Made by a program: the position numbers and the translations under genes
Origin: JBBQZO01 sp038207625
GTDB lineage: Bacteria; Pseudomonadota; Gammaproteobacteria; Burkholderiales; Burkholderiaceae_D
Direction: 5' to 3'
Length of the DNA stretch: 64,000 bases
Assembly: GCA_038207625.1 (NCBI GenBank)
Contig: JBBQZO010000001.1
Location: 1-64,000 of the forward strand
The notes under the pieces: model-generated
Told to the model about the DNA's origin: nothing
Seen by the model: the letters and a program-made list of their open reading frames with translations, nothing else
The model's database searches: none
Part shown: one piece after another, positions 30,614 through 39,572 of the stretch
Layout: each line of letters starts with the position of its first letter
How positions within the stretch are numbered: the stretch's first letter is position 1

Positions 30614-32755
30614 TCAGCCGTAGGGAACGAAGGGGAAACCATCCTGTATCGCCGGCAGCACAGAACCGGCGTTCTCGAAACCCTCGCTGAAGTCCGCCAG
30701 CAACTCCTGACGCGACGCGCCGTGCGCCATCGTGTCGATCCAGTACTGGTAGCCGCCCGGGTCCGGCGCGCGGTGCAGCACGTTGCTATATAGCTTGGTG
30801 ATGAAATCGGCGTTGCTGGGGTTGCTACCGCCGTAGCTCGAGGCGAACTCCGCACTCTGGGTGAAGTCGAATGCCACCTCGCGCAGGCTGGCGCCCCCCT
30901 GATCCATCGCGTGGATCCAGAAGCCCAGTCCGCCCAGATCGGGCTGACGGTCGAAGGCGGCCTGGTACAGCCGGTAGGCCTGGCCGGCGCTGCCGTTCAC
31001 GTCGATCGCCAGGCTCTCGTCGGCGAAGGTGATGCGCTCGACGTTGATCAACTGATCGACCCCGCCATTGCCGACGTGATCGGTGACGCTGTAGCCAGAG
31101 GCCGTATGCAACACCGTGAAATTGGCCGCCGGCGCGGCGTAGACAATGGTGTCGATGCCGCCCGCGCCATCGATGCGACTGTCGCCGGCGCCGGCCGTGA
31201 AGATGTCGGCACCGCTGGTGCCGCTGGTGCCCGGATTGGCGCTGGCCACGGCGAACGTCAGCGTGCCCGAGACTGCCGACGCATTGCCGGCGGCATCGAC
31301 GGCGCGCGCGGTGACGCTGTAGTTGCCGTCGGCCAGCGCGGCCGGAGCGATGCCCCAGCTGCCATCGAGCCCGGCCGTGGCCACGCCGATGCGACTGGCA
31401 CCGTTGTACAGTTCGACGCTGGCGCCCGCTTCGGCACTGCCGTTGAACAGCGGATGACTGCCGCTGCTCGCGGCGGCGCCATCCTTGGTCCACTGCAGCG
31501 TCGGGGTGGCCGGCGCCAGCGTATCGACCAGGAACACTTGCACCGCACTCGATGCGGACACATTGCCGCCCAAATCGGTGGCGCTGGCATGCACGCTATA
31601 GCTGCCGTCGGCCAGTGCGTTCAGTTGCACACTCCATGCGCCCTGCGCGTCGGCTGTCGCGCTGCCCACTGGCACGTTGGCGCCGTTGATCAGGCTCACC
31701 GTCGCGCCAGCCTCGGTCACGCCCGACAGCAGCGCGTGATTGCCGCTGACATAGCCGGCACCGTTGGCATTGGCGCTCAGCGTGGGCGCGGCTGGCGCGC
31801 TGCTGTCGGCCAGCACGTTGGCCAGCAGGAAGGTGCCGTTGCTAAAATGCACCAGCTCGATGCCGCTGAGGGTGGTGGTGACACCGCCGGCACCGACCAG
31901 CACACTGCGGGCCGGATCGCTGACCGTGTAGGCCGAGCGAGCGCCGGCGAAGATCGCCGTGTCGGTACCGGCGCCGCCCACCAGCAGGTCGTTGCCACCA
32001 TTACCGTCGAGCACGTCGTCGAAGGCGGTGCCGGTCAATGTGTCCGCGCCGCTGGTGCCGGTCAGGTAACGCCCACCCGTGCTCGAACCGATGCCCAGCG
32101 CACCACCCAGACCGTCGCGGCCATACAGCCAGTTCAGCGCGGCCACGTCATAGGCCTGGAAAGTGGAATAGGGGCCGCCCACGCTGTTGTAGGCCATCAG
32201 CGTGTAGGCGGTGTTGTCTGTGGCGTCAGGCAAGTTGACGTTGCCGTCGAACGGGTGCTTCAGGCCAAGCATGTGACCCAGTTCGTGCAGCAGCGTTTCA
32301 TAGCCCTGGCCGCCAGCGTGCAGGTCGGCTGAGACGGCGGCAAATTCATTGTCATCAAGGTAGACGTAGGCTTGCACGTCGTAGCTGAGCACTTGCTGGC
32401 TGCCATCATACGAGTAGGCGGTTTGCCAGCTGCACAGTCCGCTGACGTTGTTGCCGGCGATGTCAACCTCGGCCAGGTGGACCTGCGCGACGGTGGCGTC
32501 GGACGTTTCGGCGAACACGATGCCCGTCAGGCCCGAAATGTAGTCGAACGCCGAGCGCACCGCGCTTTGCTGCGCGGCGCTGAAGGCCAGCTGGCCGTGC
32601 TGGTTGGCTTCGTTATTGAGGGCCACCGAGAAGGTATAGCTGATGGTGTTACTGGCTGGCGTCAGAAAATTCCAGTTGGGTCCGCTATCGAGCAGGGCGT
32701 CGATGTGGTTCAGCCCGGACAGCGGGGTGGTGGTGATATCGCTAATAGTAGCCAT
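30614..32755 (-). CDS. Serralysin-like RTX metalloprotease with Ig-like and DUF4214 domains
   Basis: 713 residues, no signal peptide. The zinc site HELGHMLGLKH (157-167) and Met-turn LMAY (186-189) are those of M10 serralysins. An RTX segment with DGNGGNDLLVGGAGTD lies near 240-285, then two Bap-type Ig-like domains (about 315-515) and a second short RTX-like part. Two DUF4214 units end the protein (YRLYQAAFDRQPDLGGLGFW and YSNVLHRAPDPGGYQYW). RTX repeats bind calcium and mark type I secretion, so this is probably an extracellular protease. No secretion genes are nearby. ATG 32755 is chosen; an ATG 17 codons upstream is possible. Confidence 0.9.
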   Translation of the reverse strand: MATISDITTTPLSGLNHIDALLDSGPNWNFLTPASNTISYTFSVALNNEANQHGQLAFSAAQQSAVRSAFDYISGLTGIVFAETSDATVAQVHLAEVDIAGNNVSGLCSWQTAYSYDGSQQVLSYDVQAYVYLDDNEFAAVSADLHAGGQGYETLLHELGHMLGLKHPFDGNVNLPDATDNTAYTLMAYNSVGGPYSTFQAYDVAALNWLYGRDGLGGALGIGSSTGGRYLTGTSGADTLTGTAFDDVLDGNGGNDLLVGGAGTDTAIFAGARSAYTVSDPARSVLVGAGGVTTTLSGIELVHFSNGTFLLANVLADSSAPAAPTLSANANGAGYVSGNHALLSGVTEAGATVSLINGANVPVGSATADAQGAWSVQLNALADGSYSVHASATDLGGNVSASSAVQVFLVDTLAPATPTLQWTKDGAAASSGSHPLFNGSAEAGASVELYNGASRIGVATAGLDGSWGIAPAALADGNYSVTARAVDAAGNASAVSGTLTFAVASANPGTSGTSGADIFTAGAGDSRIDGAGGIDTIVYAAPAANFTVLHTASGYSVTDHVGNGGVDQLINVERITFADESLAIDVNGSAGQAYRLYQAAFDRQPDLGGLGFWIHAMDQGGASLREVAFDFTQSAEFASSYGGSNPSNADFITKLYSNVLHRAPDPGGYQYWIDTMAHGASRQELLADFSEGFENAGSVLPAIQDGFPFVPYG

Positions 32756-32853
32756 GATGACGCCAATTCCATTCAAGAATGCACTTTGAGTATTGCTGCT
32801 TGGCACCTTATTGTCAATCGAAAATCCCCTTGCCGACCTGATCGGCTTGGGAC

Positions 32854-34920
32854 TCAGGCTGCCGGTTTGGGCGTGGCCAACAGCGCTTTCAGGCTGGCCA
32901 GCCTATCCTTGGGCGAGATGATCTCGGACTCAAGCGGCACCGCGTCGCCCACGTCGAGCTCCATCTCCTTGATGAAACGCGACACGTCGCAATGGACTTG
33001 CTCGCCGGCCCGTTTGCGCTTTTTGCACCAGGTGATCTGCAGCGTGCGCTGGGCCCGCGTGATGCCCACGTACATCAGGCGGCGCTCTTCCTGGATGCGC
33101 GCACCGATCGTTTCGACCGAGGCGTCCGGGTCGCCCTTGTGCGGCAGAATGCCTTCCTCGACGCCGACCAGGAACACGTGGGGGAACTCCAGCCCCTTGG
33201 ACGCGTGCAGCGTCGACATGCGCACCGCGTCCTGCTCCTCGTCCTTGCCTTCCAACATCGTCATCAAGGCCACCATCTGGGTCAGCTCGAGCAGGTTTTT
33301 TTCCTCGCCCGACTTGTCCTTGCCGCCGCAGCCCCGTTCCTTGAGCCAGTTGGTAAATTCAAGCACGTTCTGCCACTTGGACTGGGCCGCGCGGTCGTCG
33401 TTGCCGTCGTACAGATAGCTTTCGTAGCTGATCTCTTTCATCATGTCGTCGAGCACGGCGGCGGCATTTTCCCCGCTGCCGGACGGGCCGGGCCGGCTGG
33501 CGCGCGATTCGAGCGCGTTGATGAAGCTGCAAAACTGGCGCAGCGGCAGCAACTGGCGGTCCGGCAGCTTCGCTTCGAGGCCGCCCTTGCCGACCGCCTC
33601 GAACAGCGAGCAGTTCCACTGCTTGGAGAATTCGCCCAGCACTTCCAGCGTGGCCATGCCGACCCCGCGCTTGGGCGTGGTGACGGCGCGGATGAAGGCC
33701 GGATCGTCGTTCTCATTGGCGATCAGGCGCAGGTAGCTGATGATGTCCTTGATCTCGGCCTTGTCGAAAAAGCTCTGGCCGCCCGAGATCGTGTACGGAA
33801 TGCGCTCCTTGCGCATCGACTGCTCGATCACGCGCGCCTGATGATTGCCGCGGTACAGGATCGCGTAGTCGGACCATTTGTTCTTGCGCTGGAAATGGTC
33901 GGCCGAGATCATGATGGCGATCTGCTCGGCTTCCTGGTCGTCGGTCTGCATGCCCAGCACCTTGATCGGCTCGCCCAGCCCGTGTTCGGACCACAGGGCC
34001 TTGTCGAACAGTTTCGGATTGTTGCCGATGACGGCGTTGGCCGCCTGCAAGATTCGGGTGGTCGAGCGGTAGTTTTGCTCGAGCTTGACCACGCGCAGGT
34101 CGGGAAAGTCGACCTGCAACGTCTTCAGGTTTTCCACCGTCGCGCCGCGCCACGCGTAGATCGCCTGGTCGTCGTCGCCCACGGCGGTAAACATCGGCTT
34201 TTTACCCACGCCGGTAACCATCAGCTTGACCAGCTCGTACTGGCAGGTGTTGGTGTCCTGGTATTCGTCGACCAGCAGATAGCGCAGGCGGCGCTGCCAC
34301 TTGTCGCGCACCGGCTCGTTGTTGCGAAACAGCTCGACGGGCAGACGGATCAAATCGTCGAAATCGACCGCCTGGTAGGCCGACAAGGTCGCCACGTAGC
34401 TGCGGAAGATGCGCGCGGCCTGGGCCTCGTCCTCGGTGACGGCGTTGCGGATCGCGTCCTCGGGGTCGACCAGGCCGTTTTTCCACAGCGAAATCGCATT
34501 CTGGATCTGGCGGATCAGTTGCTTGTCGGTCGTGATTGCCAAGTCCTGCACCAGACCGTAGCAGTCGTCGCTGTCCATGATCGAGAAGCGGTCCTTCAGG
34601 CCGACCCCGGCCGCCTCCTGGCGCAGGATCTTCACGCCCAGCGAGTGGAAGGTCGACACCGTCAGCTGCTTGGCCTGGCGCGGCTGCTTGAGCAGCTTGG
34701 CGATGCGCTCCTGCATTTCCAGCGCGGCCTTGTTGGTAAACGTCAGCGCGGCGATCGAGCGGGGGTCGTAACCGCGGTCCTCGATCAGGTGGGCGATCTT
34801 CTGGGTGATCACGCGCGTCTTGCCCGAACCGGCGCCGGCCAACACCAGACAGGGGCCGTCGAGGTACATGACGGCCTCGCTTTGCGGGACGTTCAGGCCA
34901 AACTTGGGGGCGTGCGACAT
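32854..34920 (-). CDS. rep: ATP-dependent DNA helicase Rep
   Basis: 688 residues, superfamily 1A helicase. It starts MSHAPKFGLNVPQSEAV, with Walker A AGAGSGKT at 28-35. LLVDEYQDTN (motif II), GDDDQAIYAWRGA (III), QNYRSTTRIL (IV) and YVGITRAQ (VI) are all present. Length and motif spacing fit Rep rather than UvrD. It unwinds DNA 3' to 5' and helps forks past obstacles. The frame is open 12 codons upstream of the chosen ATG. Confidence 0.93.
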   Translation of the reverse strand: MSHAPKFGLNVPQSEAVMYLDGPCLVLAGAGSGKTRVITQKIAHLIEDRGYDPRSIAALTFTNKAALEMQERIAKLLKQPRQAKQLTVSTFHSLGVKILRQEAAGVGLKDRFSIMDSDDCYGLVQDLAITTDKQLIRQIQNAISLWKNGLVDPEDAIRNAVTEDEAQAARIFRSYVATLSAYQAVDFDDLIRLPVELFRNNEPVRDKWQRRLRYLLVDEYQDTNTCQYELVKLMVTGVGKKPMFTAVGDDDQAIYAWRGATVENLKTLQVDFPDLRVVKLEQNYRSTTRILQAANAVIGNNPKLFDKALWSEHGLGEPIKVLGMQTDDQEAEQIAIMISADHFQRKNKWSDYAILYRGNHQARVIEQSMRKERIPYTISGGQSFFDKAEIKDIISYLRLIANENDDPAFIRAVTTPKRGVGMATLEVLGEFSKQWNCSLFEAVGKGGLEAKLPDRQLLPLRQFCSFINALESRASRPGPSGSGENAAAVLDDMMKEISYESYLYDGNDDRAAQSKWQNVLEFTNWLKERGCGGKDKSGEEKNLLELTQMVALMTMLEGKDEEQDAVRMSTLHASKGLEFPHVFLVGVEEGILPHKGDPDASVETIGARIQEERRLMYVGITRAQRTLQITWCKKRKRAGEQVHCDVSRFIKEMELDVGDAVPLESEIISPKDRLASLKALLATPKPAA

Positions 34921-35037
34921 GGGGCGGGGCAATCTGACGGAGAAACAGCCGTCCATTGTAGCAGCGTGCCGACGCGCAACGTGTGCGCGCTAATGCGCCG
35001 ATGCGCCGATGCGCGCCCTACCACCATGGTCAAGCGA

Positions 35038-36054
35038 TCAGAAGCCCGCCAGCACGATCTTGCCGATCGCGCGGCCTTGTTCGAGCGCGGCGTGGGCGCG
35101 CCGCAAGTTAGCCGCATTGATCTTGCCGTAGACCTCGCCCAGCGTGCTGGTCAGCGTGCCGGCGTCGATCAACGCGCCGACGGCTTCAAGCAGATGATGT
35201 TGTTCGATCATGTCGGGCGTGCCGAACATCGAACGGGTGAACATCATCTCCCAAGTGAACTTGACGCTTTTGCCGAACAGTTTTTCCATGGCCAGCGGCG
35301 CATGATTGCCCACGATCGAGGTGATCGCCCCCTGCGGCGCGATCACCTCGGCCATCGCGTCGAAGTGCGCGTCGGTGTCGTTCAGGCACAGGATGTAGTC
35401 AACGCTATCGATGCTCAGCGCCTTGAGCTGGGCCGGCATGTCGCCGCTGTGATCGATCACGTGCTGGGCGCCCAGATCCTGGCACCAGCGCGCCGACTCG
35501 GGGCGCGAGGCAGTGGCGATCACGTTCAAGTCGGCCAGTTTGCGCGCCAGCTGGATCGCGATCGAGCCGACCCCGCCGGCGCCGCCGATGATCAGGATGG
35601 TCTTGCCGGCGTCGGCGCCGCTGCGCGAAATGGCGAGGCGTTCAAACAGCGCCTCCCAGGCGGTGATGCTGGTCAGCGGCAGCGCGGCGGCGGCAGCAAA
35701 GTCCAGCGTGGCCGGCTTGTGCCCGACAATGCGTTCGTCGACCAGATGAAACTCGCTGTTGGCGCCCGGCCGGGTGATGCTGCCGGCATAGTAGACGGCG
35801 TCGCCCACCTTGAACAGCGTCACGTCGGCGCCCACCGCCACCACGGTACCGGCCACATCCCAGCCCAGCACGCGCGGCGCCAGTTGCTCGGGAGCGGGCT
35901 GGACGCGCACCTTGGTGTCGACCGGATTGACGGAGATGGCCTCGACCTTGACCAGCAGGTCGCGCCCGCTGGCCTGCGGTTGGGCGATCTCGATGTCTTG
36001 CAAAGAGTCGGTGTCGGTGATGGGCAGAGCGTGGGTGAGGCCGATGGCTTTCAT
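35038..36054 (-). CDS. Zinc-type alcohol dehydrogenase-like quinone/NADPH oxidoreductase
   Basis: 338 residues, medium-chain dehydrogenase/reductase family. The NADPH loop GGAGGVGSIAIQLA is near 158-171. The catalytic zinc Cys/His ligands of true alcohol dehydrogenases are missing (GWDVAGTV in place of the G-H-E motif), which fits the zinc-free quinone-oxidoreductase branch. Substrate unknown. AGGAAAAAACC precedes the ATG. It is divergent from a LysR gene across 99 bases containing a 12 bp inverted repeat, the usual regulator/target layout. Confidence 0.9.
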   Translation of the reverse strand: MKAIGLTHALPITDTDSLQDIEIAQPQASGRDLLVKVEAISVNPVDTKVRVQPAPEQLAPRVLGWDVAGTVVAVGADVTLFKVGDAVYYAGSITRPGANSEFHLVDERIVGHKPATLDFAAAAALPLTSITAWEALFERLAISRSGADAGKTILIIGGAGGVGSIAIQLARKLADLNVIATASRPESARWCQDLGAQHVIDHSGDMPAQLKALSIDSVDYILCLNDTDAHFDAMAEVIAPQGAITSIVGNHAPLAMEKLFGKSVKFTWEMMFTRSMFGTPDMIEQHHLLEAVGALIDAGTLTSTLGEVYGKINAANLRRAHAALEQGRAIGKIVLAGF

Positions 36055-36099
36055 GGTTTTTTCCTGAGTGAATGAAGATGACCCAGTCTAAAGCGCCCG

Positions 36100-36151
36100 G
36101 ATTGATTTGATAATTGGCATAATGACGAAATCACTATTCATCAAAACAATC
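36100..36151. promoter_or_regulatory. Inverted repeat between oxidoreductase and LysR genes
   Basis: GATTGATTTGAT (36100-36111) and ATCAAAACAATC (36140-36151) are inverted copies matching at 11 of 12 bases, 28 bp apart. They lie in the divergent promoter region, the right arm ending just before the lysR ATG. This fits a LysR-type operator, possibly autoregulatory. Confidence 0.5.
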
Positions 36152-36153
36152 AA

Positions 36154-37068
36154 ATGGCTCTGGACCTGCTCGACGTCGCGCTGTTCACCCGGGTCTGCGC
36201 CTGCCGCAACCTGTCCGCCGCCGGGCGCGAATTCGGCCTGTCGCCGGCCGCCTCGAGCGCGCGCATCGCGCAGCTCGAGCGCCACCTGGGCGCGCGCTTG
36301 CTGCACCGGACCACGCGCCAGATCACGCTCACGCAAGATGGCGAAGTGTTCCTCGAACGGGCCGTCGAGCTGCTCGACGCGGCCGAGCAGGCCCGCGCCT
36401 CGGTCGGGCGCGCCAGCACCGAGCCGCAGGGTTTGCTGCGCGTGGCGACCTCGGTGTCGTTCGGGCGCGGGCACATCGTGCCGGCGCTGGCGCCGTTTCT
36501 GCGCGCCTACCCCGGCATCCGCATCGACCTGAAGTTGTCGGACCGGGTGATCGACATGGCGGCCAACGGCATCGACGTGGCCGTGCGCATCGGCCCGCTG
36601 AAGGATTCGGCGCTGGTGGCGCGCGTGCTGGCGCCGAACCGGCTGGTGTTGTGCGCCTCGCCCGCCTATCTGGCCGAGCACGGCACGCCCAGCCATCCCG
36701 AGCAGTTGAGCGGGCACCAGTGTCTGGTGCTGGACGGTTTCAACCCGTGGCAGTTGCGCGACGGCGCCGGCAAGGTGCACAGCGTGCGCGTGGCCGGTCG
36801 CCTGCAAAGCGACAACGGCGAGGCGCTGCGCGACGCCGCCATCGACGGCCTGGGCATTGCCTACCAGTCCACCTGGGCCGTGGCCGAGCACTTGGACAGC
36901 GGGGCGCTGGTGCGGCTGCTGCCCGGGTTTCCCATCGCCTCCGATTCGGTGGTGGCGGCGCTGTATTTAAATCGCCGCTTCCTGCCTTTGAAGACGCAAG
37001 CCTTCATCGATTTCTTCAGCGCCCGTTTCGGCCCTACGCCATATTGGGATGCAGCGCTGGCACCTTAG
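36154..37068 (+). CDS. LysR family transcriptional regulator
   Basis: 304 residues. The N-terminal winged HTH (about 3-62) is clear: LFTRVCACRNLSAAGREFGL, SPAASSARIAQLERHLGARL, HRTTRQITLTQDG. The effector-binding domain follows (about 90-300), with SFGRGHIVPALAPFLRAYPG and DLKLSDRVIDMAANGID. It probably controls the divergent oxidoreductase gene. Its 3' end overlaps the convergent DUF1003 gene by 35 bases. Confidence 0.93.
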   Translation: MALDLLDVALFTRVCACRNLSAAGREFGLSPAASSARIAQLERHLGARLLHRTTRQITLTQDGEVFLERAVELLDAAEQARASVGRASTEPQGLLRVATSVSFGRGHIVPALAPFLRAYPGIRIDLKLSDRVIDMAANGIDVAVRIGPLKDSALVARVLAPNRLVLCASPAYLAEHGTPSHPEQLSGHQCLVLDGFNPWQLRDGAGKVHSVRVAGRLQSDNGEALRDAAIDGLGIAYQSTWAVAEHLDSGALVRLLPGFPIASDSVVAALYLNRRFLPLKTQAFIDFFSARFGPTPYWDAALAP

Positions 37069-37606
37069 CGCCGTGCTGGCCGCTCAGCAGCGCCAGCATG
37101 CGCAGTTGCTCCTGCTGCAGCGAGATCAGGTCTTCCCACTGCTTGGCCTTGAGCGCGTCGATCTTCTCGTGCAAGGCCATGATTTCCAGTTCGGCCTTCA
37201 GATTGACCTCGTAGTCGTGCTGGGCGTCGATGCGGTCTTTTTCGCCCTGGCGGTTCTGCGACATCAGGATCACCGGCGCCTGGATCGAGGCGAGCATCGA
37301 CAGGAACAGGTTCAGCAGGATGTACGGATAAGGATCGAACTGGTTGGCGCCGATGCGCGCCAGGATCACCGTGTTAAGCACCACCCACACCACCAGCACC
37401 AGCGCGAACAGGCCGATGAAGGTCCACGAGCCGCCAAAGCGCGCCACCGCGTCGGCGGCGCGCTGGCCGACGGTCGAGTCGTCGGCCAGCGCGCCATGAG
37501 TGCGGGTGATCGACTTACGCTCGGCGATGTGCTGCTCGACGAGCTTGATGCTGTCCGCGCGTGCCATCTGGCGCGCCAGCGCGTGTTTGCTTTTTTTGTC
37601 TTTCAT
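37034..37606 (-). CDS. DUF1003 family membrane protein
   Basis: 190 residues. Two membrane helices (about 59-80 and 94-113) are linked by the family core FGGSWTFIGLFALVL and DPYPYILLNLFLSMLASIQAP. MSQNRQGEKDR with the acidic coiled coil after it completes the DUF1003 pattern. Function unknown. The gene overlaps the end of lysR tail-to-tail. Confidence 0.92.
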   Translation of the reverse strand: MKDKKSKHALARQMARADSIKLVEQHIAERKSITRTHGALADDSTVGQRAADAVARFGGSWTFIGLFALVLVVWVVLNTVILARIGANQFDPYPYILLNLFLSMLASIQAPVILMSQNRQGEKDRIDAQHDYEVNLKAELEIMALHEKIDALKAKQWEDLISLQQEQLRMLALLSGQHGAKVPALHPNMA

Positions 37607-37759
37607 ACTCGCTTTTCGGGTGGTCTTGACGTTGTTGGTTCAGGGATTAGATTGCAGCTGGAGGCAGTGTAACCGCAAGCGCCGCGCACGGCAGACGCGC
37701 TTGCGTTACCATCATGCCCATGTGGCGCTGGACGCGCCTGACACTTTTGCGTTTGCGCT

Positions 37760-38242
37760 ATGAAATTTGAACATCTGATTGAAATTAACGACCCGCTCAA
37801 CCCGCTGATCGACGCCCTGACGCCGGCCCAGTTGTGGCGCGGCCTGGTGCTGCGCGCCGAGGCGCCCAAGCTGTTCGTGCCGCACCTGGACGACTGCGTG
37901 CTGGGCGAGCGCGACGAGGCCGGCTTCACGCGCCGCCAGCGCTACGGCGAACTGGTCATTGAAGACCGGGTGATTCTGGCGCCGCCGGCCCAGGTGCGTT
38001 TCGAGGTGCCGGCCCAGAAGGACATCAGCGCCTCCAGTCTGACGATGACGATCGAGATGCCGTCGACCGACACGCTGTTCGTGCGCTTCCAGTACGACGA
38101 CGGCCACGACGTGGCCACCGACGAAGCGAACAAGATGTACGACGACTTTCGCCGCTCGGCTTACCAGGAATCGGACATCGACACCATCCGCATCCTGCGC
38201 GAGCTGGCCGCCGAAGGGCGGCTCGACAGCTACCTGAACTGA
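37760..38242 (+). CDS. DUF1857 (SRPBCC-like) protein
   Basis: 160 residues. It begins MKFEHLIEINDPLNP, continues with LTPAQLWRGLVLRAEAP and a beta-rich core, then DDGHDVATDEANKMYDDFRRSAYQESDIDTI. This fits DUF1857/AtaL-like proteins, a START-like ligand-pocket family. No catalytic residues can be assigned. It is a single gene converging on the HD-GYP gene. Confidence 0.82.
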   Translation: MKFEHLIEINDPLNPLIDALTPAQLWRGLVLRAEAPKLFVPHLDDCVLGERDEAGFTRRQRYGELVIEDRVILAPPAQVRFEVPAQKDISASSLTMTIEMPSTDTLFVRFQYDDGHDVATDEANKMYDDFRRSAYQESDIDTIRILRELAAEGRLDSYLN

Positions 38243-38307
38243 GTTGGCCGAACTGACTGAGTCAGCCGACCTGAGTCAGTTGCGCTGAGTCGGGTGAACC
38301 GACTCAG
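38240..38307. repeat. Short CTGAGTC-type repeats with terminal hairpin
   Basis: Several CTGAGTC-like units, spaced 13-15 bases, fill the gap between two convergent genes. The last forms a 9 bp hairpin, CTGAGTCGG/CCGACTCAG (38285-38293 with 38299-38307), overlapping the stop codon of the minus-strand gene. No T run, so termination is uncertain. Confidence 0.4.
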
Positions 38308-39416
38308 GCGCTGGCCACCCGACCCCACAGCTGGTCGAGCCGGAAGCCGATCGCCGCCTGGTCCTCGTTGAGCACCTCGCGGATCGCGTGGCGCTCTTCT
38401 TTCGTGTCGCGCCGGATGATCACGTCGAGCGGCGCGCCGCGCGGACCGACCAGCGCATCGACGATCGGCGTGGTGGTGTTGAGCCCCTTGCGGGTGACCA
38501 CGCCGATTTCGCCATTGAGCAGACGCACCAGCGTGCCGATCGGGTAAATGCCCAGTTCGCGGATGAACACCGCCGCCAGTTGCGCATCGATGGTGCTTTT
38601 CCCCTCGATCAGAATGTCGCGCAGCGCCGCATTGGGCAGCATCGGCTTGCGGTAGGTGCGCCCGGACACGCGCGCGCAATACCGGTCCGCCAGCGACACC
38701 ATCTTGGCGCTTTCCGGAATCTGATCGGCGGTTTTGCCGAACGGATAGCCGCTGCCGTTCTCGCTTTCGTGATGCAGCAGCACGCAATCGAGCCAGCCCT
38801 GATCCTCGATGCCGGCCCGGCGCAGCATGGCCGCGCTGGTGGTCGGATGGTCGTGGATCACGGCCGCGTCGGCTTCGCTGAGCGGGGCGCGGCTGCCCTG
38901 CATGCGCTGCTGGTGTTGCAGCATGCCGACATTCATCGTCAGCGCTGCGCGCATCACCGTCAGGATGTCGGCGGGCGGCTTTTTCATCGCGCGCGCCACC
39001 ACCAGCGCGACGACGGCGCTGTCGACGCTGTGCCGGATTGCATACGCGACCTTGTGCTGGTTGTGCAGGATGCAGGCCAGCGCCACGTCCGGGTGCAACT
39101 CGACGGCCAGCACGATGGTGTGCGCAATCGCCGTCAGGCGCGCGTGCGCGTCCACGGCCTTGCCGCGCGCGATCGCGCCGAGCACCGTTTCCAGTTCGCT
39201 ATTGGCCACGTTGAGCATGCGCAGCACCGACGGCGGCTCACAGGCCACGTGCACCGTTTCCTCCTGCGCGATCATGCCGCGCTCGACCAGGTTGTCGATC
39301 TGGTTTGCGCTGGCGATCACATGGCCCTTGCGTACCAACAATCCGCCGCCGTCACCAAAGACATCCCAGGGCAGCGGCTGCCCGACTGCGAGGTCACTCG
39401 GGATGATGCGTCTCAT
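38304..39416 (-). CDS. HD-GYP-type protein with degenerate HD dyad
   Basis: 370 residues from ATG 39416. An N-terminal domain (1-65, PilZ-like or DUF3391-like position) precedes an HD-GYP fold. The first histidine region is present (RHSVDSAVVALVVARAM, about 128-144), but the LHDIGK motif is replaced by LTMNVGML (159-166), so the metal-binding His-Asp pair is gone. HHESENGSGYP (215-225) keeps the HHE and GYP motifs, and SLADRYCA follows. Family members hydrolyse c-di-GMP; with the dyad lost this one may only bind or sense it. That is inference. Confidence 0.85.
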   Translation of the reverse strand: MRRIIPSDLAVGQPLPWDVFGDGGGLLVRKGHVIASANQIDNLVERGMIAQEETVHVACEPPSVLRMLNVANSELETVLGAIARGKAVDAHARLTAIAHTIVLAVELHPDVALACILHNQHKVAYAIRHSVDSAVVALVVARAMKKPPADILTVMRAALTMNVGMLQHQQRMQGSRAPLSEADAAVIHDHPTTSAAMLRRAGIEDQGWLDCVLLHHESENGSGYPFGKTADQIPESAKMVSLADRYCARVSGRTYRKPMLPNAALRDILIEGKSTIDAQLAAVFIRELGIYPIGTLVRLLNGEIGVVTRKGLNTTTPIVDALVGPRGAPLDVIIRRDTKEERHAIREVLNEDQAAIGFRLDQLWGRVASA

Positions 39417-39572
39417 TTCCAATCTTGTCTCCTTATACTGCACACACTGCGCTTGATGCTGTCGTCTGAGCGGCCAGTCGTGGCGCAGCTTTACTTGATG
39501 ATAGCCCTTGGTACGGACCATCTATTGCTGTCAATCAATTCATCACGGCAAGGACGCGCCGCCAGCGTCATG

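Noticed and set aside
32992..36075. 1027-codon plus-strand frame across rep and the oxidoreductase
   Set aside because: Spans two real minus-strand genes; composition artefact.
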